A stretch of 64,000 nucleotides of DNA from Nymphaea colorata (GCF_008831285.2 NC_045144.1:992001-1056000), one strand, 5' to 3'; shown: positions 11,514 through 23,689, numbered from the stretch's first letter. Translations and numbers: made by a program. The notes: a model not told the origin generated them from the letters alone.

Positions 11514-11800
11514 GAATATATATATATATATATATAGTCATCTAGCCTTCTAAGCAAAGCTGTCTATCTAAAGTAGATGGATGGTTGAGAGAAAATCAAA
11601 TAGAAAATAGTGTAAACTAATATAAGATGACAAACATACCCATCACTTTTTTTTTCCTTATTTTTCTCTCAACCATTCATCATGTTAGAAGGGACGGTCC
11701 TGGTTAGATGGCTCGGTGACTCTAAAATCCCAGAGTCACTATTCAATTTTCTTATATATATATATATGAGTGTGTGTGTGTGTGTGTATATATATATACA
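11514..11800. repeat. TA and GT microsatellites
   Basis: A (TA)n tract lies at 11514-11536, and a (TA)n(GT)n(TA)n tract lies at 11752-11800. Sequence between them is unremarkable. Confidence 0.85.
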
Positions 11801-12960
11801 GCATAAATTTTCAATATGCACTCTGAGAGTTGGGGCTAGGCAGCTCCCAAACAAAATCTGCCATGTAATGGAAATTGTTGCCAATATTTTACTTGGTCTC
11901 TATTGCAGCACTCGTCAGTCTCCAGCCATGAATCTGTTCAATAATAGACCTATAATCAGGTCAGTTAAACTGCTAGCACTCTGATGAATAGTTTCAATCA
12001 ACAAGACCAACAGGATTCTTATGAAAACCAATAAAATTCTCTTGGAAAAGCTAACACAATGAAAAATTCAAAGACTGTATGAAGTAATTATAACAGTTAA
12101 AAGGGAACAAATACTTGTTGAAAGGATATCAACAACAAACTTTTGAGGGTCCAACTAAGCAAAATATTTTGTTTATTTATCAGCCTAAAAAATACATACT
12201 AGAATTCAAAATTTTATATTTGTATGATTAACTTTCTTCAATTTATGTGCCTGCTTATTTATGTTTCACTGCCTTAGCAAATTCGAAAGGATAGTTATAT
12301 TTATGTGAACCATATACATATGGAAAACATAAATTGCTAGGGAAACTTAGATGTACTTCAAAAACAGAAGGATCAAGCTGAAACTTAGTTACAAGATCAG
12401 ATCAGAAAACAGCACTTTCAAGGCATTCAAGATGTCCACCTTTGTTTTGCTTTCCAAAAGCCTATTGTTATGGAACTTGTTTGGATCTGAATGGTGCCTG
12501 TTTGGACATATCAATTACTTATATGCATGCATTGCACAAAGAAACATCAGTCATTACTAGACATTCATCTTATATTCTTAACAATAAGAAAGACATTCAA
12601 GCTCTAGATATTCACACATAAGCTGTAAAGAAAATGCAATAGGCAACCTTGTTCAACAAATATTACAAGAAAGAAAATAGGGAACATAGAAGCATTAGTC
12701 TTAAGGGAATTATAAGGAGAGATTGCAACTTGCCCTAGTGTATATGGATCAATGACAAAAGGAGGAAACTGTGGTTGTCTAATTGTACAATTAGACTACA
12801 TATTAATACAGACAAAACAACAAATCAAACATACCTAGACTATAAGAAGCATTTTCCATAGTGTACCACTTTCTTTTCTTAGTAAAACTTCTAAGAGAAA
12901 CAATTCTAAGTGAAACTTATTTGTCTATAATGAGCAACCCTTTTCTGTAAAAAGAGATTT
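11801..12960. other. No gene recognised
   Basis: AT-rich sequence with short open frames only (for example 12351-12560) that show no family motif. No repeat structure is visible. Confidence 0.5.
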
Positions 12961-12969
12961 TCTCTTCCA

Positions 12970-13456
12970 TTGCTGGAACTTGTGGCAAATGCTCAGCAAA
13001 AAATGATGTCAATACTGGGGAAGAGTTTTCAAAGTCCAAACTCACATGACGTAAAGTTGACCAACTTGGGCCAATCCTCAGATGAAACCATCTCCACATG
13101 CGCACAAAATGAGTATGGACAAATAACAACTTATTGTCCCAAGTGCATTGAATTTTCGACTGCACTTGCAAACTAGATGGAATACTGTGCAAGCCAACAA
13201 TGACAGAGACGAAGCAAAATTTTTTGATGGGGATACATCTAAATCTCCTCCGATTGTGCAGGCTGCAAGTACAGATGAGGATAATTCCGCATCGCCACTT
13301 GGTCTAATGGATGGGATATTAAATGATGTCTTTCATAAGGAAGCAGCTCAATCTTGGAGCCAATCTGAATCTTGGGAAACCGTCCTTCACACAGTGAAAC
13401 TATTCCAGATAAGGAATGCTTCCTATATACATCTAAAAATGGTAATGCTTCACTAA
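12970..13456 (+). CDS. Possible coding fragment, unrecognised
   Basis: Two overlapping + frames (about 12970-13176 and 13148-13456) encode hydrophilic peptides, including CAQNEYGQITTYCPKCIEF and DGDTSKSPPIVQAASTDEDN followed by SQSESWETVLHTV. The Ser/Asp/Glu-rich composition is closer to real exon sequence than to the AT-rich background. There is no start context, no clear intron border and no family I recognise. It could be an exon fragment of a decayed gene or chance. Confidence 0.25.
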
Positions 13457-13815
13457 ATGCCTCAAGTAATTTATTGCATGTGCGTGATTAGTAAATAATC
13501 TCAGTAAAGAATAGAGGACACCACCAAGTGCCTAGAGCAGTCATTGTCGAAGATAAGATGTTTCATGTGATATCAAATAGTTAGTAGTTAGGGGATAACT
13601 CATCCAACAGAGAATGAAGCACAGTATGCTAACAAACATCAAACAAATGAAGGATAAGAGTCTAGGAATGATACTGATATATCTTTCATTAATTTCACAT
13701 TGCGTTGGAAAAGTCCCATACTTATTGTAACGATTGGTATTGTTGCATTACTATATGTCATAATTCTTGTAGGGTCTTTAGATTATTGAAAAAAAAAGGT
13801 ATTGTTGACTATCAC

Positions 13816-13832
13816 AAGAGAGAGAGAGAGAA

Positions 13833-13873
<41 letters not shown>
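13816..13873. repeat. (GA)n microsatellite
   Basis: About 58 bases of AG repeats with a few AAAG interruptions. Confidence 0.95.
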
Positions 13874-13875
<2 letters not shown>

Positions 13876-13879
13876 CTAC

Positions 13880-14910
13880 CAGTTGTAAGAGCCTTGCAGC
13901 TTCATTGAAGCTCATTCCTGTCTCTCAACAAATTCAAAAAAAGATTGACACATGATCATGTTACAGTGGAAAGAAAACATACTGCCACATCAAAACAAAA
14001 GCAGCAAGACAACAACGATCACATCACAGAGCAGAAATAAACCAACAAGATTCAATGCTTGGAATGACTACTAAGCTGAGGTAAAATCAAACATATCAAG
14101 CATATATCTCAAAGATGGTTTCAATTTCACAATTTTCAAGTGACTAGATAATGCCAGACTTAGTGTTGTCAATATAGTAATGCAAATACACTTCAACGAA
14201 ATTATTTCTCAAACAAAACAAGTATATGCAATTAATATGACGTTGACAATGAAGAACATCATGATTATAATGTTGTTTGTCACCATCAGATGGTGATATA
14301 ATGCTAAGCAAAAAAAGGAGTGAGATAGGTTGTAATATAGAGCTGACCAGAACTGAGATAGGATTAAGTTATATACATATCTAGGCAATAACTGAGATAG
14401 TAAAGCTTCAAGCTTAGCTGGAGGCATCTGCATAACTCAATTATTGTAAATGTTCAGTCCAAATAGGAAAACTGTCATTAGGATGAAATAGAAGTCTCAG
14501 AGCATATCCAAAAACCTATATTATGCCGCGTATGTGATTGCAGTGCCATAAAGAAGTATATCAATATTAACCAATTCACCACCTTCAATTGAATTTGGAA
14601 AAACATTTTTGGTTTCTTTATTGAACCATCTCTAGAAAGCTGGGCATAATGGAATTCAAAGAAAAAACCAATTGTGCCACAAGAGGTCATATAGTAGTAA
14701 TTTACGAAAAAGGAGAGAGAAGAAGAAAAATAATCATCGTGAAATACTAGTTCTTTTGCAAGATCTTACTAATCTGATAAAATAAATTAACCATTATCGA
14801 ACCCCATATTGAAGTACATTTCATCTAGTCCAGCATTTAATGCAAGTGTCTGAATAAGAAGGGTCATTGCGATGGAAAGCTCAAAGCACTTGAGAAGAAA
14901 GACAAAAAAA
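13880..14910. other. No gene recognised
   Basis: Moderately AT-rich sequence. The - strand at 14830-14880 could encode a short continuation of the CBP60 fragment (ALNAGLDEMYF), but I could not place it in the family. Confidence 0.4.
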
Positions 14911-14914
14911 TGAA

Positions 14915-15069
14915 GAAAATTATGCTCCTCAACCTATGAAAATCCATAGATAGAAATGCCATAATATCCTTCATTGTATGAATGTTCTCCTCATTAAGAC
15001 GTTTATGAAAAACACCATCTTCACCAATCTTCCCAAAAGGAGAATGGAATCTAATGTGAAACACCTTAA

Positions 15070-15070
<1 letters not shown>
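14915..15070 (-). pseudogene. Calmodulin-binding protein 60 (CBP60) exon fragment
   Basis: The - strand frame reads FGKIGEDGVFHKRLNEENIH then TMKDIMAFLSMDFHRLRSI. This matches the conserved CBP60 core (family pattern: a Lys-Ile-Gly-Lys-Asp-Gly stretch, His-Lys-Arg-Leu, Glu-Asn-Ile, then Val-Lys-Asp and a Gln-Arg-Leu-Arg motif). CBP60 proteins are plant nuclear calmodulin-binding regulators, several acting in salicylic-acid immunity. The fragment begins just after a TTTTAAG acceptor-like site at about 15071, next to a (TA)n tract. The preceding and following exons (DNA-binding core, later helices) were not found, so this looks like an isolated or decayed exon of about 50 residues from a protein of several hundred. 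Confidence 0.65.
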
Positions 15071-15074
<4 letters not shown>

Positions 15075-15108
<34 letters not shown>

Positions 15109-15137
15109 TTATTTATTTATTTATATATATATATATA
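15075..15137. repeat. (TA)n / (TTTA)n microsatellite
   Basis: TA dinucleotides with a TTTA block in the middle, directly upstream of the CBP60-like exon on the - strand. Confidence 0.95.
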
Positions 15138-15139
15138 AG

Positions 15140-17675
15140 GTGACCCATTAAGAATGAAGTGGTATTATGTATGAAATTTTTTTCACAAAGAGCCAATTTT
15201 TTGTAACATAACAACCTAAGAAACATTTAGAAACAAACTTTTCCAATCCACGTAAGTTCAAAAATTCAATGTGCATCCATTAAAGGATAAAAGTGTAAAA
15301 CTATGTCATAAGAATTCAGCAAACAGGACGCTGCATCCTCACCGAAGCGGGTGCGGCCAGATATGGCACTCGACATGGTCAACACATGTCCAGAGCAGTC
15401 TACCACACCTGTTGGAAAAGATGGCACGTCGGAGATGCACCCAACTCTGGTCAATGACGAGTTGGGTGTGGTCAGGACAAGCGGAGGACAAATATGTCCT
15501 TTTTTAGTGATTTCCTTTTTAAACTTGAAAAATCATAAACCCTTGTCAAACAAGGGTCTTTTCTCTCGTATTAGGGCTTCATTGAAGCCCTCAGCTGATG
15601 ACGGTCGACGAAGACTGCTGCTCCTGCGGTTCGTGAGAATCTTGTTTCCAACAGCCGACAAAGATTTTCAGCAATCATGGTTCTCTCTGACAAATTTCTT
15701 CTTTCCAGCATCCTAAAACTCACCGGCAAACACTGACTCTTGGGTGCTGTCGTTCCTCTTTGGTCGAATTTTTGTTGCCTACCTGACTGCTCCGGTCCCT
15801 TTGTGCCACAGGGCTTCCTCGATGTCCACTTGGTTCAGGTAGGTCCACTCAACTCCCTCATCAGCCGATGCCCTTCACACTATTTTTGCTGGATTTCACG
15901 TTGTTTTTGGCCAACCTACTGGTTAGATGACGGTTTTCCCCTCCCCAATCTCAACTAGACATTCCCAACATTCAATTGAAATGCGTTAGCTGATTTACCC
16001 ATTTTCCCCAACTACCGCCATTCCCTCTTTTGAACATTTTGGTGACTCCAGCTGATTTCCAATCATTTTTTGTTTTTTGTTGTCATCAAGTCATCCTATG
16101 ATATTTTATATTTCTGTTTCTATCATTCTGTTTGCACCCACACCAAAGTTTTTTTGGACCTTGCCGCATCTCGCACCCGCACCCCGCATCCATGTGACAT
16201 AGTTATAAAACTGTTTGTTTGGTGTAGAAACATGACTGATCTCAGCACATAAAATCTAGAAGTGGTTTTTGCACGTACTTGTGTTCAAGTTGGTTTACTA
16301 AATATAATAAACATAAGTTAGCACTTTTTCTTATTATATTGATTTTTAGAAGGAAAGCAAGACTATGTTCTCACATCAAGTTGATTATATCAACAGAATG
16401 AAGAAAAAAACTGAAGAGCCTCTTGTACCTTGAAGAAACAGGTCATGGTATTGTTATGTGGATCACTCAAATGGATCCAAATGGAGCAGATCTGAATCAA
16501 ATCCACCCTCAAGTAGTTTTCCTTTAGCAAAATTTGCCTTATTAATACATGAATCGTCAAAGACTCAACCATTCTCAATTTATCCAAGCTTTTTTTACAA
16601 AAGCAAGCTGGGGTTTGGCTGACCCTTCAAATTAAAGTAATTATATGATACAATAATGTATGCCAAAGAAATACTGTATTAATTACAGTGTTCATCATCT
16701 TCTACCCTGAAAGGCCTCTAGTTTGTAGAAAAATAAAATTGGAGTAACTTTTAGTCATGTTTTAAGTGCCTTATCTATTACTACTTTTGTTAGACATGAC
16801 ATGTATGGCACCATCTTAATCTACGGGGATGGTTGATCAACCTTTCACCATGTTTATAAAAAAACTGCCTAGAATATGGGATTCTATGCCATGTGCCAGA
16901 CCTAAAAGTTAAAAAAGATATATGGCTGCGATCTGAATCAAGTCCACTTGTTGACACAATATCCAACTCCTGATTTGGGAATATGAACATTTAATTTTAG
17001 CAGATCTGATGCATAAATGAGTGCTGAAACCACTTGCTAAAACAGGCATCATGAAGCCATCTTTGATGTCTCAGTTTTAGTTTTTTTTAGCCATATCTTT
17101 ATCTATATTACTATATCTTTCTAGTATCACAATATATATTACTACAACTACTATTTTGACTGAACCTTCAGGTGAATTAAGTTAAAGACCTGGTTTCATT
17201 TCTGCAAGACTGATCATCGTTTCGCTGTCTATCACTTGCTGCACTAACAGGGTTCTACTGTCTAGAGAATGTCAGTTATGAAGGATGAAACTATGGCACG
17301 TTTGATTACCTTAGTTTATTATGCAACTAAAGACAGTGAGATAGAATCTATGTGCTCAACAGAAGTATGTAACTATTAAGCATGCCAAAGAGAGGAAAGC
17401 CTGGACAAAGAAGTTCAAATAGAAATGAAAGAGTAACAATGGAGTGCAAAAGCATGTTTCTTATGAACTGACTAACCACATGCGCTATACTAAAACTTAC
17501 AGATCAACCTTTTCTAGGATACGATTTTCTAAGTTCACAAACTTGAACAGCTACATTCTCATCAACTGTAGTCGCTATTACCTCTTGCCTTACTATAGCA
17601 TTTTCACGAAGAACATCCTCATCATTTGGATTCATGCAACTGCATCAAGTAATGAGAACTTACTTTTTTGGTTTC
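15140..17675. other. No gene recognised; GC-richer patch at 15.3-15.95 kb
   Basis: 15300-15950 is visibly GC-richer than its surroundings and has several overlapping open frames on both strands, none with a recognisable motif. It may be transposon-derived, for example LTR sequence. 15960-17675 is AT-rich and featureless apart from short chance frames. Confidence 0.4.
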
Positions 17676-17680
17676 TTTAG

Positions 17681-17902
17681 GATACACTGAGGACGAGCTT
17701 GTGGACCTTGAGCTTGACAAGGTACAAAAAGTAGTGTCTGAATGCAGAGGAGCTAGAAATTGTAGAAAATGCGAAGATGCAAGTACTTGTGGAGTTAGAC
17801 AACGCTAAGATGCTCAAAGAGAACAAAAAATCTATCATTGTGGCTCGACCATGTCTAAGAAGCACAGGGAGAAGACAATTTTCTGAAGCTGTAAACAATT
17901 AA
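17681..17902 (+). pseudogene. Frameshifted 3' exon of an unrecognised gene
   Basis: A good acceptor-like tract (TTTGGTTTCTTTAG, ending at 17680) precedes a frame reading YTEDELVDLELDKVQKVVSE. A one-base shift then gives EELEIVENAKMQVLVELDNA and continues KENKKSIIVARPCLRS and RRQFSEAVNN to a stop at about 17902. Both halves are charged, helix-rich and coding-like, and the break is a single extra base near 17740. The protein family is not known to me. It might belong with the coding-like fragment at 12970-13456, but no linking exons are visible. Confidence 0.4.
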
Positions 17903-18189
17903 AATTGTGAGTGATTGCAGGGTATAGAATTTCAATATGAAAAAAATTAGGCACCAAATCTACATCAATCATGTGCAAACACTATACAGAACAAATGAGG
18001 AAAGAATGGAGGAGAGATAGATCCATGTATTTGATCATGGTGGAAAAGTAAAAGCCCTAAGCTGTAAAGACAATGAGCCACCAGAGCCATTCCCTCAAGT
18101 GCTCAAAAATCACAAAATAAAACCAGAAAAATTCATAAACCCAATAAAAAAACCAAGAAACTCCAACCATATCACTCACTGTTTCTGGC

Positions 18190-18387
18190 TTGTAGTATCC
18201 CAAATATGTGCTTTCATGACCATATCATCCACGTGGATGCTCCCAGTTCAAACTCGACGTCAATTGTTGACTTCAGCTCAAGGCTTAAGACTTTCCTCGG
18301 GAACCTCGAGAGGAGGTTTGACATTCTGACACTAGAGTCAAAGATCTTGAACAAGTAATCGTTGCCATCATCCACCTAGTACGCCAT
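18190..18387 (-). pseudogene. RABA (Rab11-type) small GTPase pseudogene, N-terminal part
   Basis: From the ATG at 18387 on the - strand the frame reads MAY, a stop, then [30 protein letters not shown] and TIDVEF. After a frame change it reads IWDTTSQKQ. These correspond to the Rab11/RABA N-terminus, the end of the P-loop with switch I, and the DTAGQ region of switch II. RABA proteins are prenylated GTPases of trans-Golgi and recycling-endosome traffic. The glycine-rich P-loop is destroyed (family GDSGVGKS is not readable), DTAGQ is DTTSQ, and there are stops and a frameshift. The copy ends about 70 residues in. It could be a truncated processed pseudogene or an exon fragment. Confidence 0.75.
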
Positions 18388-18614
18388 TTTGCCTACTTCC
18401 TTTCCCTTCTCCTTCTTCCTCTTTCCATCTTCCCTTTTTCTTCCTCCTTTGATCTAATTTAAAGAAAAATACCAGAAAGATTGGATCTTCCTTTCCCTTG
18501 TTTTCATTCTATCCAAAAAGGAATGGAAATCAATCATCTACTAAATAATATCAGGCCCTAAAAGATGAGGGATGGGAAGAAAAGAATCGGTGGATACAAC
18601 AAAAAGGTCATTAG

Positions 18615-18840
18615 CCATGGTCAAAACCATGGTTAATAGACCCAAAACTATGGCTGGAATACCTTCATCAATGGGGAAATAGCCCTTGTGGCTATTGATC
18701 TTTTGCCGTACCTTAGACTGTGGCTATTGCATCCATCAGCCACGGTTTACTTGGACCATTAGCAATGTTTTTAGCAGTGGCTATTACTGCTTATTTGTGC
18801 ATTGGCTATGAAAACAACCATGGCTAATGTAGCCATTTGT
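18615..18840. mobile_element. MITE-like repeat with TAGCCAC/CATGGTT motifs
   Basis: GCCATGGTCAAAACCATGG near the left end and CAACCATGGCTAATGTAGCC near the right end are inverted relatives. The middle has several GTGGCTATT and GCCACGG motifs of both orientations. This pattern is common in non-autonomous CACTA-like or foldback elements of plants. No exact terminal CACTA or target duplication was identified. Confidence 0.4.
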
Positions 18841-18915
18841 TATATATATATAAATAAATAATATATATATATTTATAGATAGATAGATGGATAGATAGAA
18901 AGACAGAGAGAGAAA
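18841..18915. repeat. (TA)n, TAAA, GATA and GA simple repeats
   Basis: Consecutive short tracts of TA, AAAT, ATAG and GA units. Confidence 0.85.
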
Positions 18916-18919
18916 AAAA

Positions 18920-19630
18920 ACTTATTTCATCTCAAGAAAATTCAAGGAGGTAGAGAAAACTCAAAAATTCAATTGAACATAGTACAATTCTAAATATAAT
19001 GACAATAAAGAGCAGATATCTATTCTAAACTATTCTCAAATAAATGTTCCTCTTCTATTGCTGCTGCCACTGCTGCTGGCTTAAAAAGCCTAGTCCATCC
19101 ACTAAAGCCCACCTGTCAGCTTATGCAATGGTTGTCTTCGTCATCCATAATGCTCAAAAGATTAAATCAGGTGTTAGCAAGATTGAAACTGATAACACTA
19201 TTCTAGTTGAAAAGGTATGTTGCTTCATTCCAAAACTAGAAAAACCAGGCTGACATATCCTAATGTTGAATCTTGCAAATTTGAACTGCACGTTCAAAAC
19301 CAGGAATGGTGGTTCAATGTTTTATGCGGATTGTAAAGCTCTTACAATGTTAGATCTGGTCCATCACCATCTAGATCTCAGTTCTTGCCACCATTTTCAT
19401 TTATGAAAATGTGTAATTTCTCTTGCCTGCATTTCCAACTCTCCATCCTTTCCTTCCCAGCCACACTTCCACACCCATATAAAGTGAGAACTTTGGAAGG
19501 ATCCATGAATCTGGGTTGCCCTCGAGAAGGATTTCCCAAATAATTCAGCACTTTAATAGATGGGCAAAAGGAACAAAGTGGGGAAATTTGATGGGGTTCA
19601 CAAATTAACAGGCATACCAAGAAGAATAGT
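18920..19630. other. No gene recognised
   Basis: Mixed sequence with short chance frames on both strands and no family motif. Confidence 0.4.
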
Positions 19631-19635
19631 GTCTA

Positions 19636-21580
19636 CATCCACAAAAATTTATTGGATTTTGGAGTGCTCTTGAAAAATGAGGTTTTTATTTTGAATGAGA
19701 GAGAAAGGTACTCGCCCGCCAGTACGAGGAATGACCGTTTCCTGCGCCTTTACTGGGGGTAATCAATCCAAGGGCTATATTTATTCTTGATGCATTTTGT
19801 TTTGGTTTAAACATCTTGTTCATTCTAAATGTGGTGTAGTGTTTGAGAAAAATGTTGAAGATTTGATGTTTCAAGATTTTGAGAAAGTTTTTGAAGAGTC
19901 ATATGCTTTTATTTGAGTAAAATCTTGAAGGGGAGATCTTTACAAATATTATATAGAAACCCTTGAAAATCACTTTTGAAGTCGAATTAGTGTTCTCTTA
20001 AGAAGTTAAATAGGTTTGAGACTTTACTCCAGTTTGGCTCCTACCTAGTTAGAGCTATGTCTCATCTTTCTTAAGTTCTTTTAGAGATATGTTTGGGATC
20101 ATTCGTGATGCGAAGCAAAAGTGAATGTATGGATGCATTGATCCTACATGATTAGAGAATGACTTCCCCGAGTCAGTATATCACGCATGAACATCATCTC
20201 AAACATATAACAAGTATATTTTTTGGACATAAATGAAGAAATGGAATTTATTTCGCCTTGCTCATACTCCCAATGCACTCATGAGTAGCTCTTGACTCCG
20301 AAGAGGAAATCTTTAGTGTTTTCTTGCACGGCCATGGGGAAGTGGCAAGAGGAAATGAAAATAAAATGGAGGACTACATACCTCGAATATAGATGATATT
20401 AGAAATCAGTCTCCTTCTTTGAATGATCTAAGGATCGCCTTGGATGAAGCTCCAAAATGATGAAAATATCCCTTTAAGAGGTCTCCTCTTGCTCCCATGA
20501 AGAGTTTGAACTTGGAGAAACTTGCTTCCAATATTGGAGAAAATGAAGAAGAGCGGAAGAGAGAAATGGAAAGAAAAAAACTAAGGAAACATTTTAAAAT
20601 TTCAAGTGAGAAAGCACTAAAAATTATGCGAGAGCTCATGCCCAAGAGGGAGGATTGTGAGGGTATTTATAGGGAGTTTTGGAGCCAAAATTCAAAATTT
20701 AAATTATTTTTAATTTAACAAGTTTTTTATGCGAATTTCAAGTATTTTGTAATATTTTTATTTTTATTTTTTCCTTTTCAAAATAGACTTTGACTAAGTG
20801 GGATTGGCCGCTAGCCCTGCAAACACCTCTTTGGGATGTGGCAAAGACCACCCCCAAGGGGCGGTTTTAACATGAAAATGGGCCATGCGCATTGTGTTGT
20901 TGAGTGCCAGGCGCGATGTGCAACTTGCGATTGCATGTTTTCACATCGCAGTTGCCCTTTTTAAAATTGAATAAGGCAAAACAGAATCAAATAAGTAAGT
21001 AAATAATAAAAAAAGTTGTTTAATAAGAAAGCATAAAACCAATTTTTTTGAATGTGTATAAAAATGGATTTCGTTACAAATGGGGAGCCGACTCCGTTTT
21101 GAATGATTCCATACTCATTTTAGATCCGAATTGAGTTCTTAGTCGCCGACGTGTGCTACTGGGTGGCTTAAGCTAGAAAACACATTTTTGATGCAAGGAC
21201 GAGACATAAATCAAAGTAAAGGTTCATGCATGTGTGTGTGGCGCTCATAGCATCAAATTTTGTCGTTTGGGTCTCAACTTTGGAATTTGAGTTTGAAATG
21301 CTCAATTTGGATCTAGACTTGGGTTTTGGATCTAATTTGGATCCAAAAGAGATGGATTTTGGATTTCAATCTCACGTCAAAATCTAGGTTTGAATTTCAA
21401 TTTTGTGTTTGGGTTCAGACAGGGGTTTAGAGATTCATTTTGGATCGACTAGTAGCGAAATTGTTTTGGGTCTACGATTTGGCTTAGGGTCTAAAAAATT
21501 AAATCAAATAACTAAAAATTTGGTTTGGGTGAAAATAAAATAATTTTTTTTTTTTGGAGAAATTTGGGATGATAACAGAT
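19636..21580 (+). mobile_element. Non-coding LTR element fragment B (+)
   Basis: Contains the family landmark at 19743 (TGCGCCTTTACTGGGG followed by TAATCAATCCAAGG), which resembles a primer-binding site for tRNA-Asp (normal complement starts TGGCGCC). It is preceded by LTR-end-like GAATGACCGTTTCC. Downstream come the same blocks as in the element at 51.9-56.1 kb: GGATGCATTGATCCTAC, CTCCCAATGCACTCATGAG, a TATA-like GTATTTATAGGGAGTTTTGG at 20662, GTGGGATTGGCCG at 20799 and TTGGATCTAATTTGGATCC-type runs at 21330. No gag or pol is seen. It is an inverted partner of 21900-23680. Confidence 0.6.
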
Positions 21581-21899
21581 ACCCCTCTTTGTTACTAATC
21601 CAGCACAAGCCACGCTTAGTGACAAAGATAAGCACCCTAGATTTTTAAATGAAATATGTTTAGAGTTATGTTTCAGGTTTAGCCCGTTACCTAAATGAGT
21701 TGTTTGAGCTTATATTGCAGGTTTAACGCCTTACTTGCACGCGTTTGCTGAAAATTGAATTCTTGTCCTAAATGGTTTTTGTTTGGCTTGTATTGCTGGA
21801 TTAACCCCTTACCTATTTGGATTGCTTTTTAGCTTGCATTGCAGGTTTAACCTTTTACCTACGTGCTTTGGCTCGCATTGCAGGTTTTACCCTTTACCT

Positions 21900-23680
21900 G
21901 CATGGCCGTGCAAGAAAGTTCTAAAGATTTCCTCTTTGGAGTCAAGAGCTACTCTTGAGTGCACCGGGAGTATGAACAAGGTGAAATAAAATTCCATTTC
22001 TTCATTTATTTCTAATAAATATGCTTGCTATATGCTTGAGATGATGTTCATGCATGATATACTAATTTTCTTGATTAATGAGCAAATGCACAACAAGAAT
22101 GAGTTTTCGGTCTGGGATTTTTCCATCTTATGTTGATTTTTGAGGTTCAGACTTCTCCAACCCAGGAAAGCCCTTCACAAATTTGTACATGTTGAAGTTC
22201 ATGTTCATGTCATTCTCACGCTTAGTTGCTTTCTCAATCACCCGATTATGAACCCCAATGAGTGCTTTCTTACGTCGCTCTTCATTTCATGAATGATTGA
22301 TTTCTTTTTCCATGCACAACAGTGCAAGAAATATATTTCTTGTAACAAATGAAATGATAATGTTTTTATGATTCACACGTAAAAATATTTGGAATCATTT
22401 TTTTCAAAAGATTTTCAAAAGTAAGAAATGAGGCCTTTGACACTTAACCTAGGCTTTTGCAAGAGTCCAAGTTCCTCTCCGGCCTACATGGGAAGGAAGT
22501 CGGATATTTTCAAGTTATTTATTGATTTCAGCACTCATGAAGACATGTATATATACATGTTATATACGTATACCTGCACATGACTATCTCCCTTTGTCTT
22601 TCTCTCTTGATGATTTAACATATTCTTTTACAAACTCTCGTTTATGTATATAAATATATGTATGTGTATTTCATTATAAAATCTCTCTCTCTTTATAAAA
22701 ACTTATTCTCCCTCTCTATTTGATATAAACTTCCTCTTCGCAAGCTTTCATATACGTATTCATACATATATATATACATATATAAGTATGTACAAGTATA
22801 CGTATATCTCTCTATTTTAAATACTTATTTTTGTGATTTTCAAAATCTCTCTCTCTTTTTCTCCTTATTCCTCTTGTACTCAAGTCTTTTTTCTTTTTCA
22901 TTTTTTTGAATATTTTTCTCCCAATACCTTTTCATTTGCCGACTTCATCAAAATCAAAACTCAAGTAATGACCCAAGATTAGATTCATGCTTGATTGTTT
23001 ACAACCTTATTCTATTTTCAAAAACTTTTCTCTCTTCATAAAAATATTTATGACAATTATAAAATGAGAAACTTAGATGCATGTGATGATAGGGTGCTCT
23101 TAGATCAATGTTATGGTAGGAATGAATGATTTACTCCTAATCATGCAGGGTCAATGCATCCATACATTTATATTCACTTGTGAAATCACAAATGATCACA
23201 AGTATCTCTCTAAAAGAATTTAAGCAAGATAAGATGAAACTCTAACTAGGTAGTAAGCAAATTAGAGCAAAATCTCAAACTTACTTAAAGTCTTAAGAGA
23301 ATACTAAAGTGACATCAAAAAGTAATCTCTAAAGTTTTTCAAATGATATTTGTAAAGATTTATCAATTAAAAATTTCTCAAATCAAAATGTTTTACGCTC
23401 TCAAATGATTTTTGAAAACTTTCTGAAAATCTTGAAATATCAAATCTTCAATATTTTCTCAATCACCACACCGCATTTTGAATGAAAAACATGTTTAAGG
23501 AAAAATGAAATGCATCAAGAATAAACATAGCCCTTGGATTGATTATCCCTAGTAAAGGCGCCAGGAATGGTTGATCCTCCTATCGACGAGCGAGTCCCTT
23601 TCTCTCTCATTAAAAATAAAACCTCATTTTTCTAGAGCACTCCAAAACCAAAAATTTTTTGGGATGCAAAAGATTGTCTA
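21900..23680 (-). mobile_element. Non-coding LTR element fragment A (-)
   Basis: On the - strand it begins with an LTR-end-like GGATCAACCATTCC and TGGCGCCTTTACTAGGG (primer-binding-site-like, ending at 23563), then runs through the same blocks as fragment B and the element at 51.9 kb, including a pyrimidine/purine-rich zone (22550-22860, matching 53150-53500 inverted) and a block at 22100-22510 matching 53580-53930 inverted. Around 22146-22290 the - strand has an open stretch (EERRKKALIGVHNRVIEKAT) that is interrupted in the other copy, so coding function is doubtful. No gag-pol was seen. Confidence 0.6.
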
Positions 23681-23689
23681 TCAATGCTA

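Noticed and set aside
15271-15716. Overlapping 78- and 121-codon + frames
   Set aside because: They overlap in different frames in a GC-richer patch with no domain motif, splice sites or homologue that I can recall.
22140-22300. - strand frame EERRKKALIGVHNRVIEKAT as a conserved LTR-element protein
   Set aside because: The homologous stretch at 53760-53900 is interrupted by stops and shifts, so conservation of the frame is not supported.
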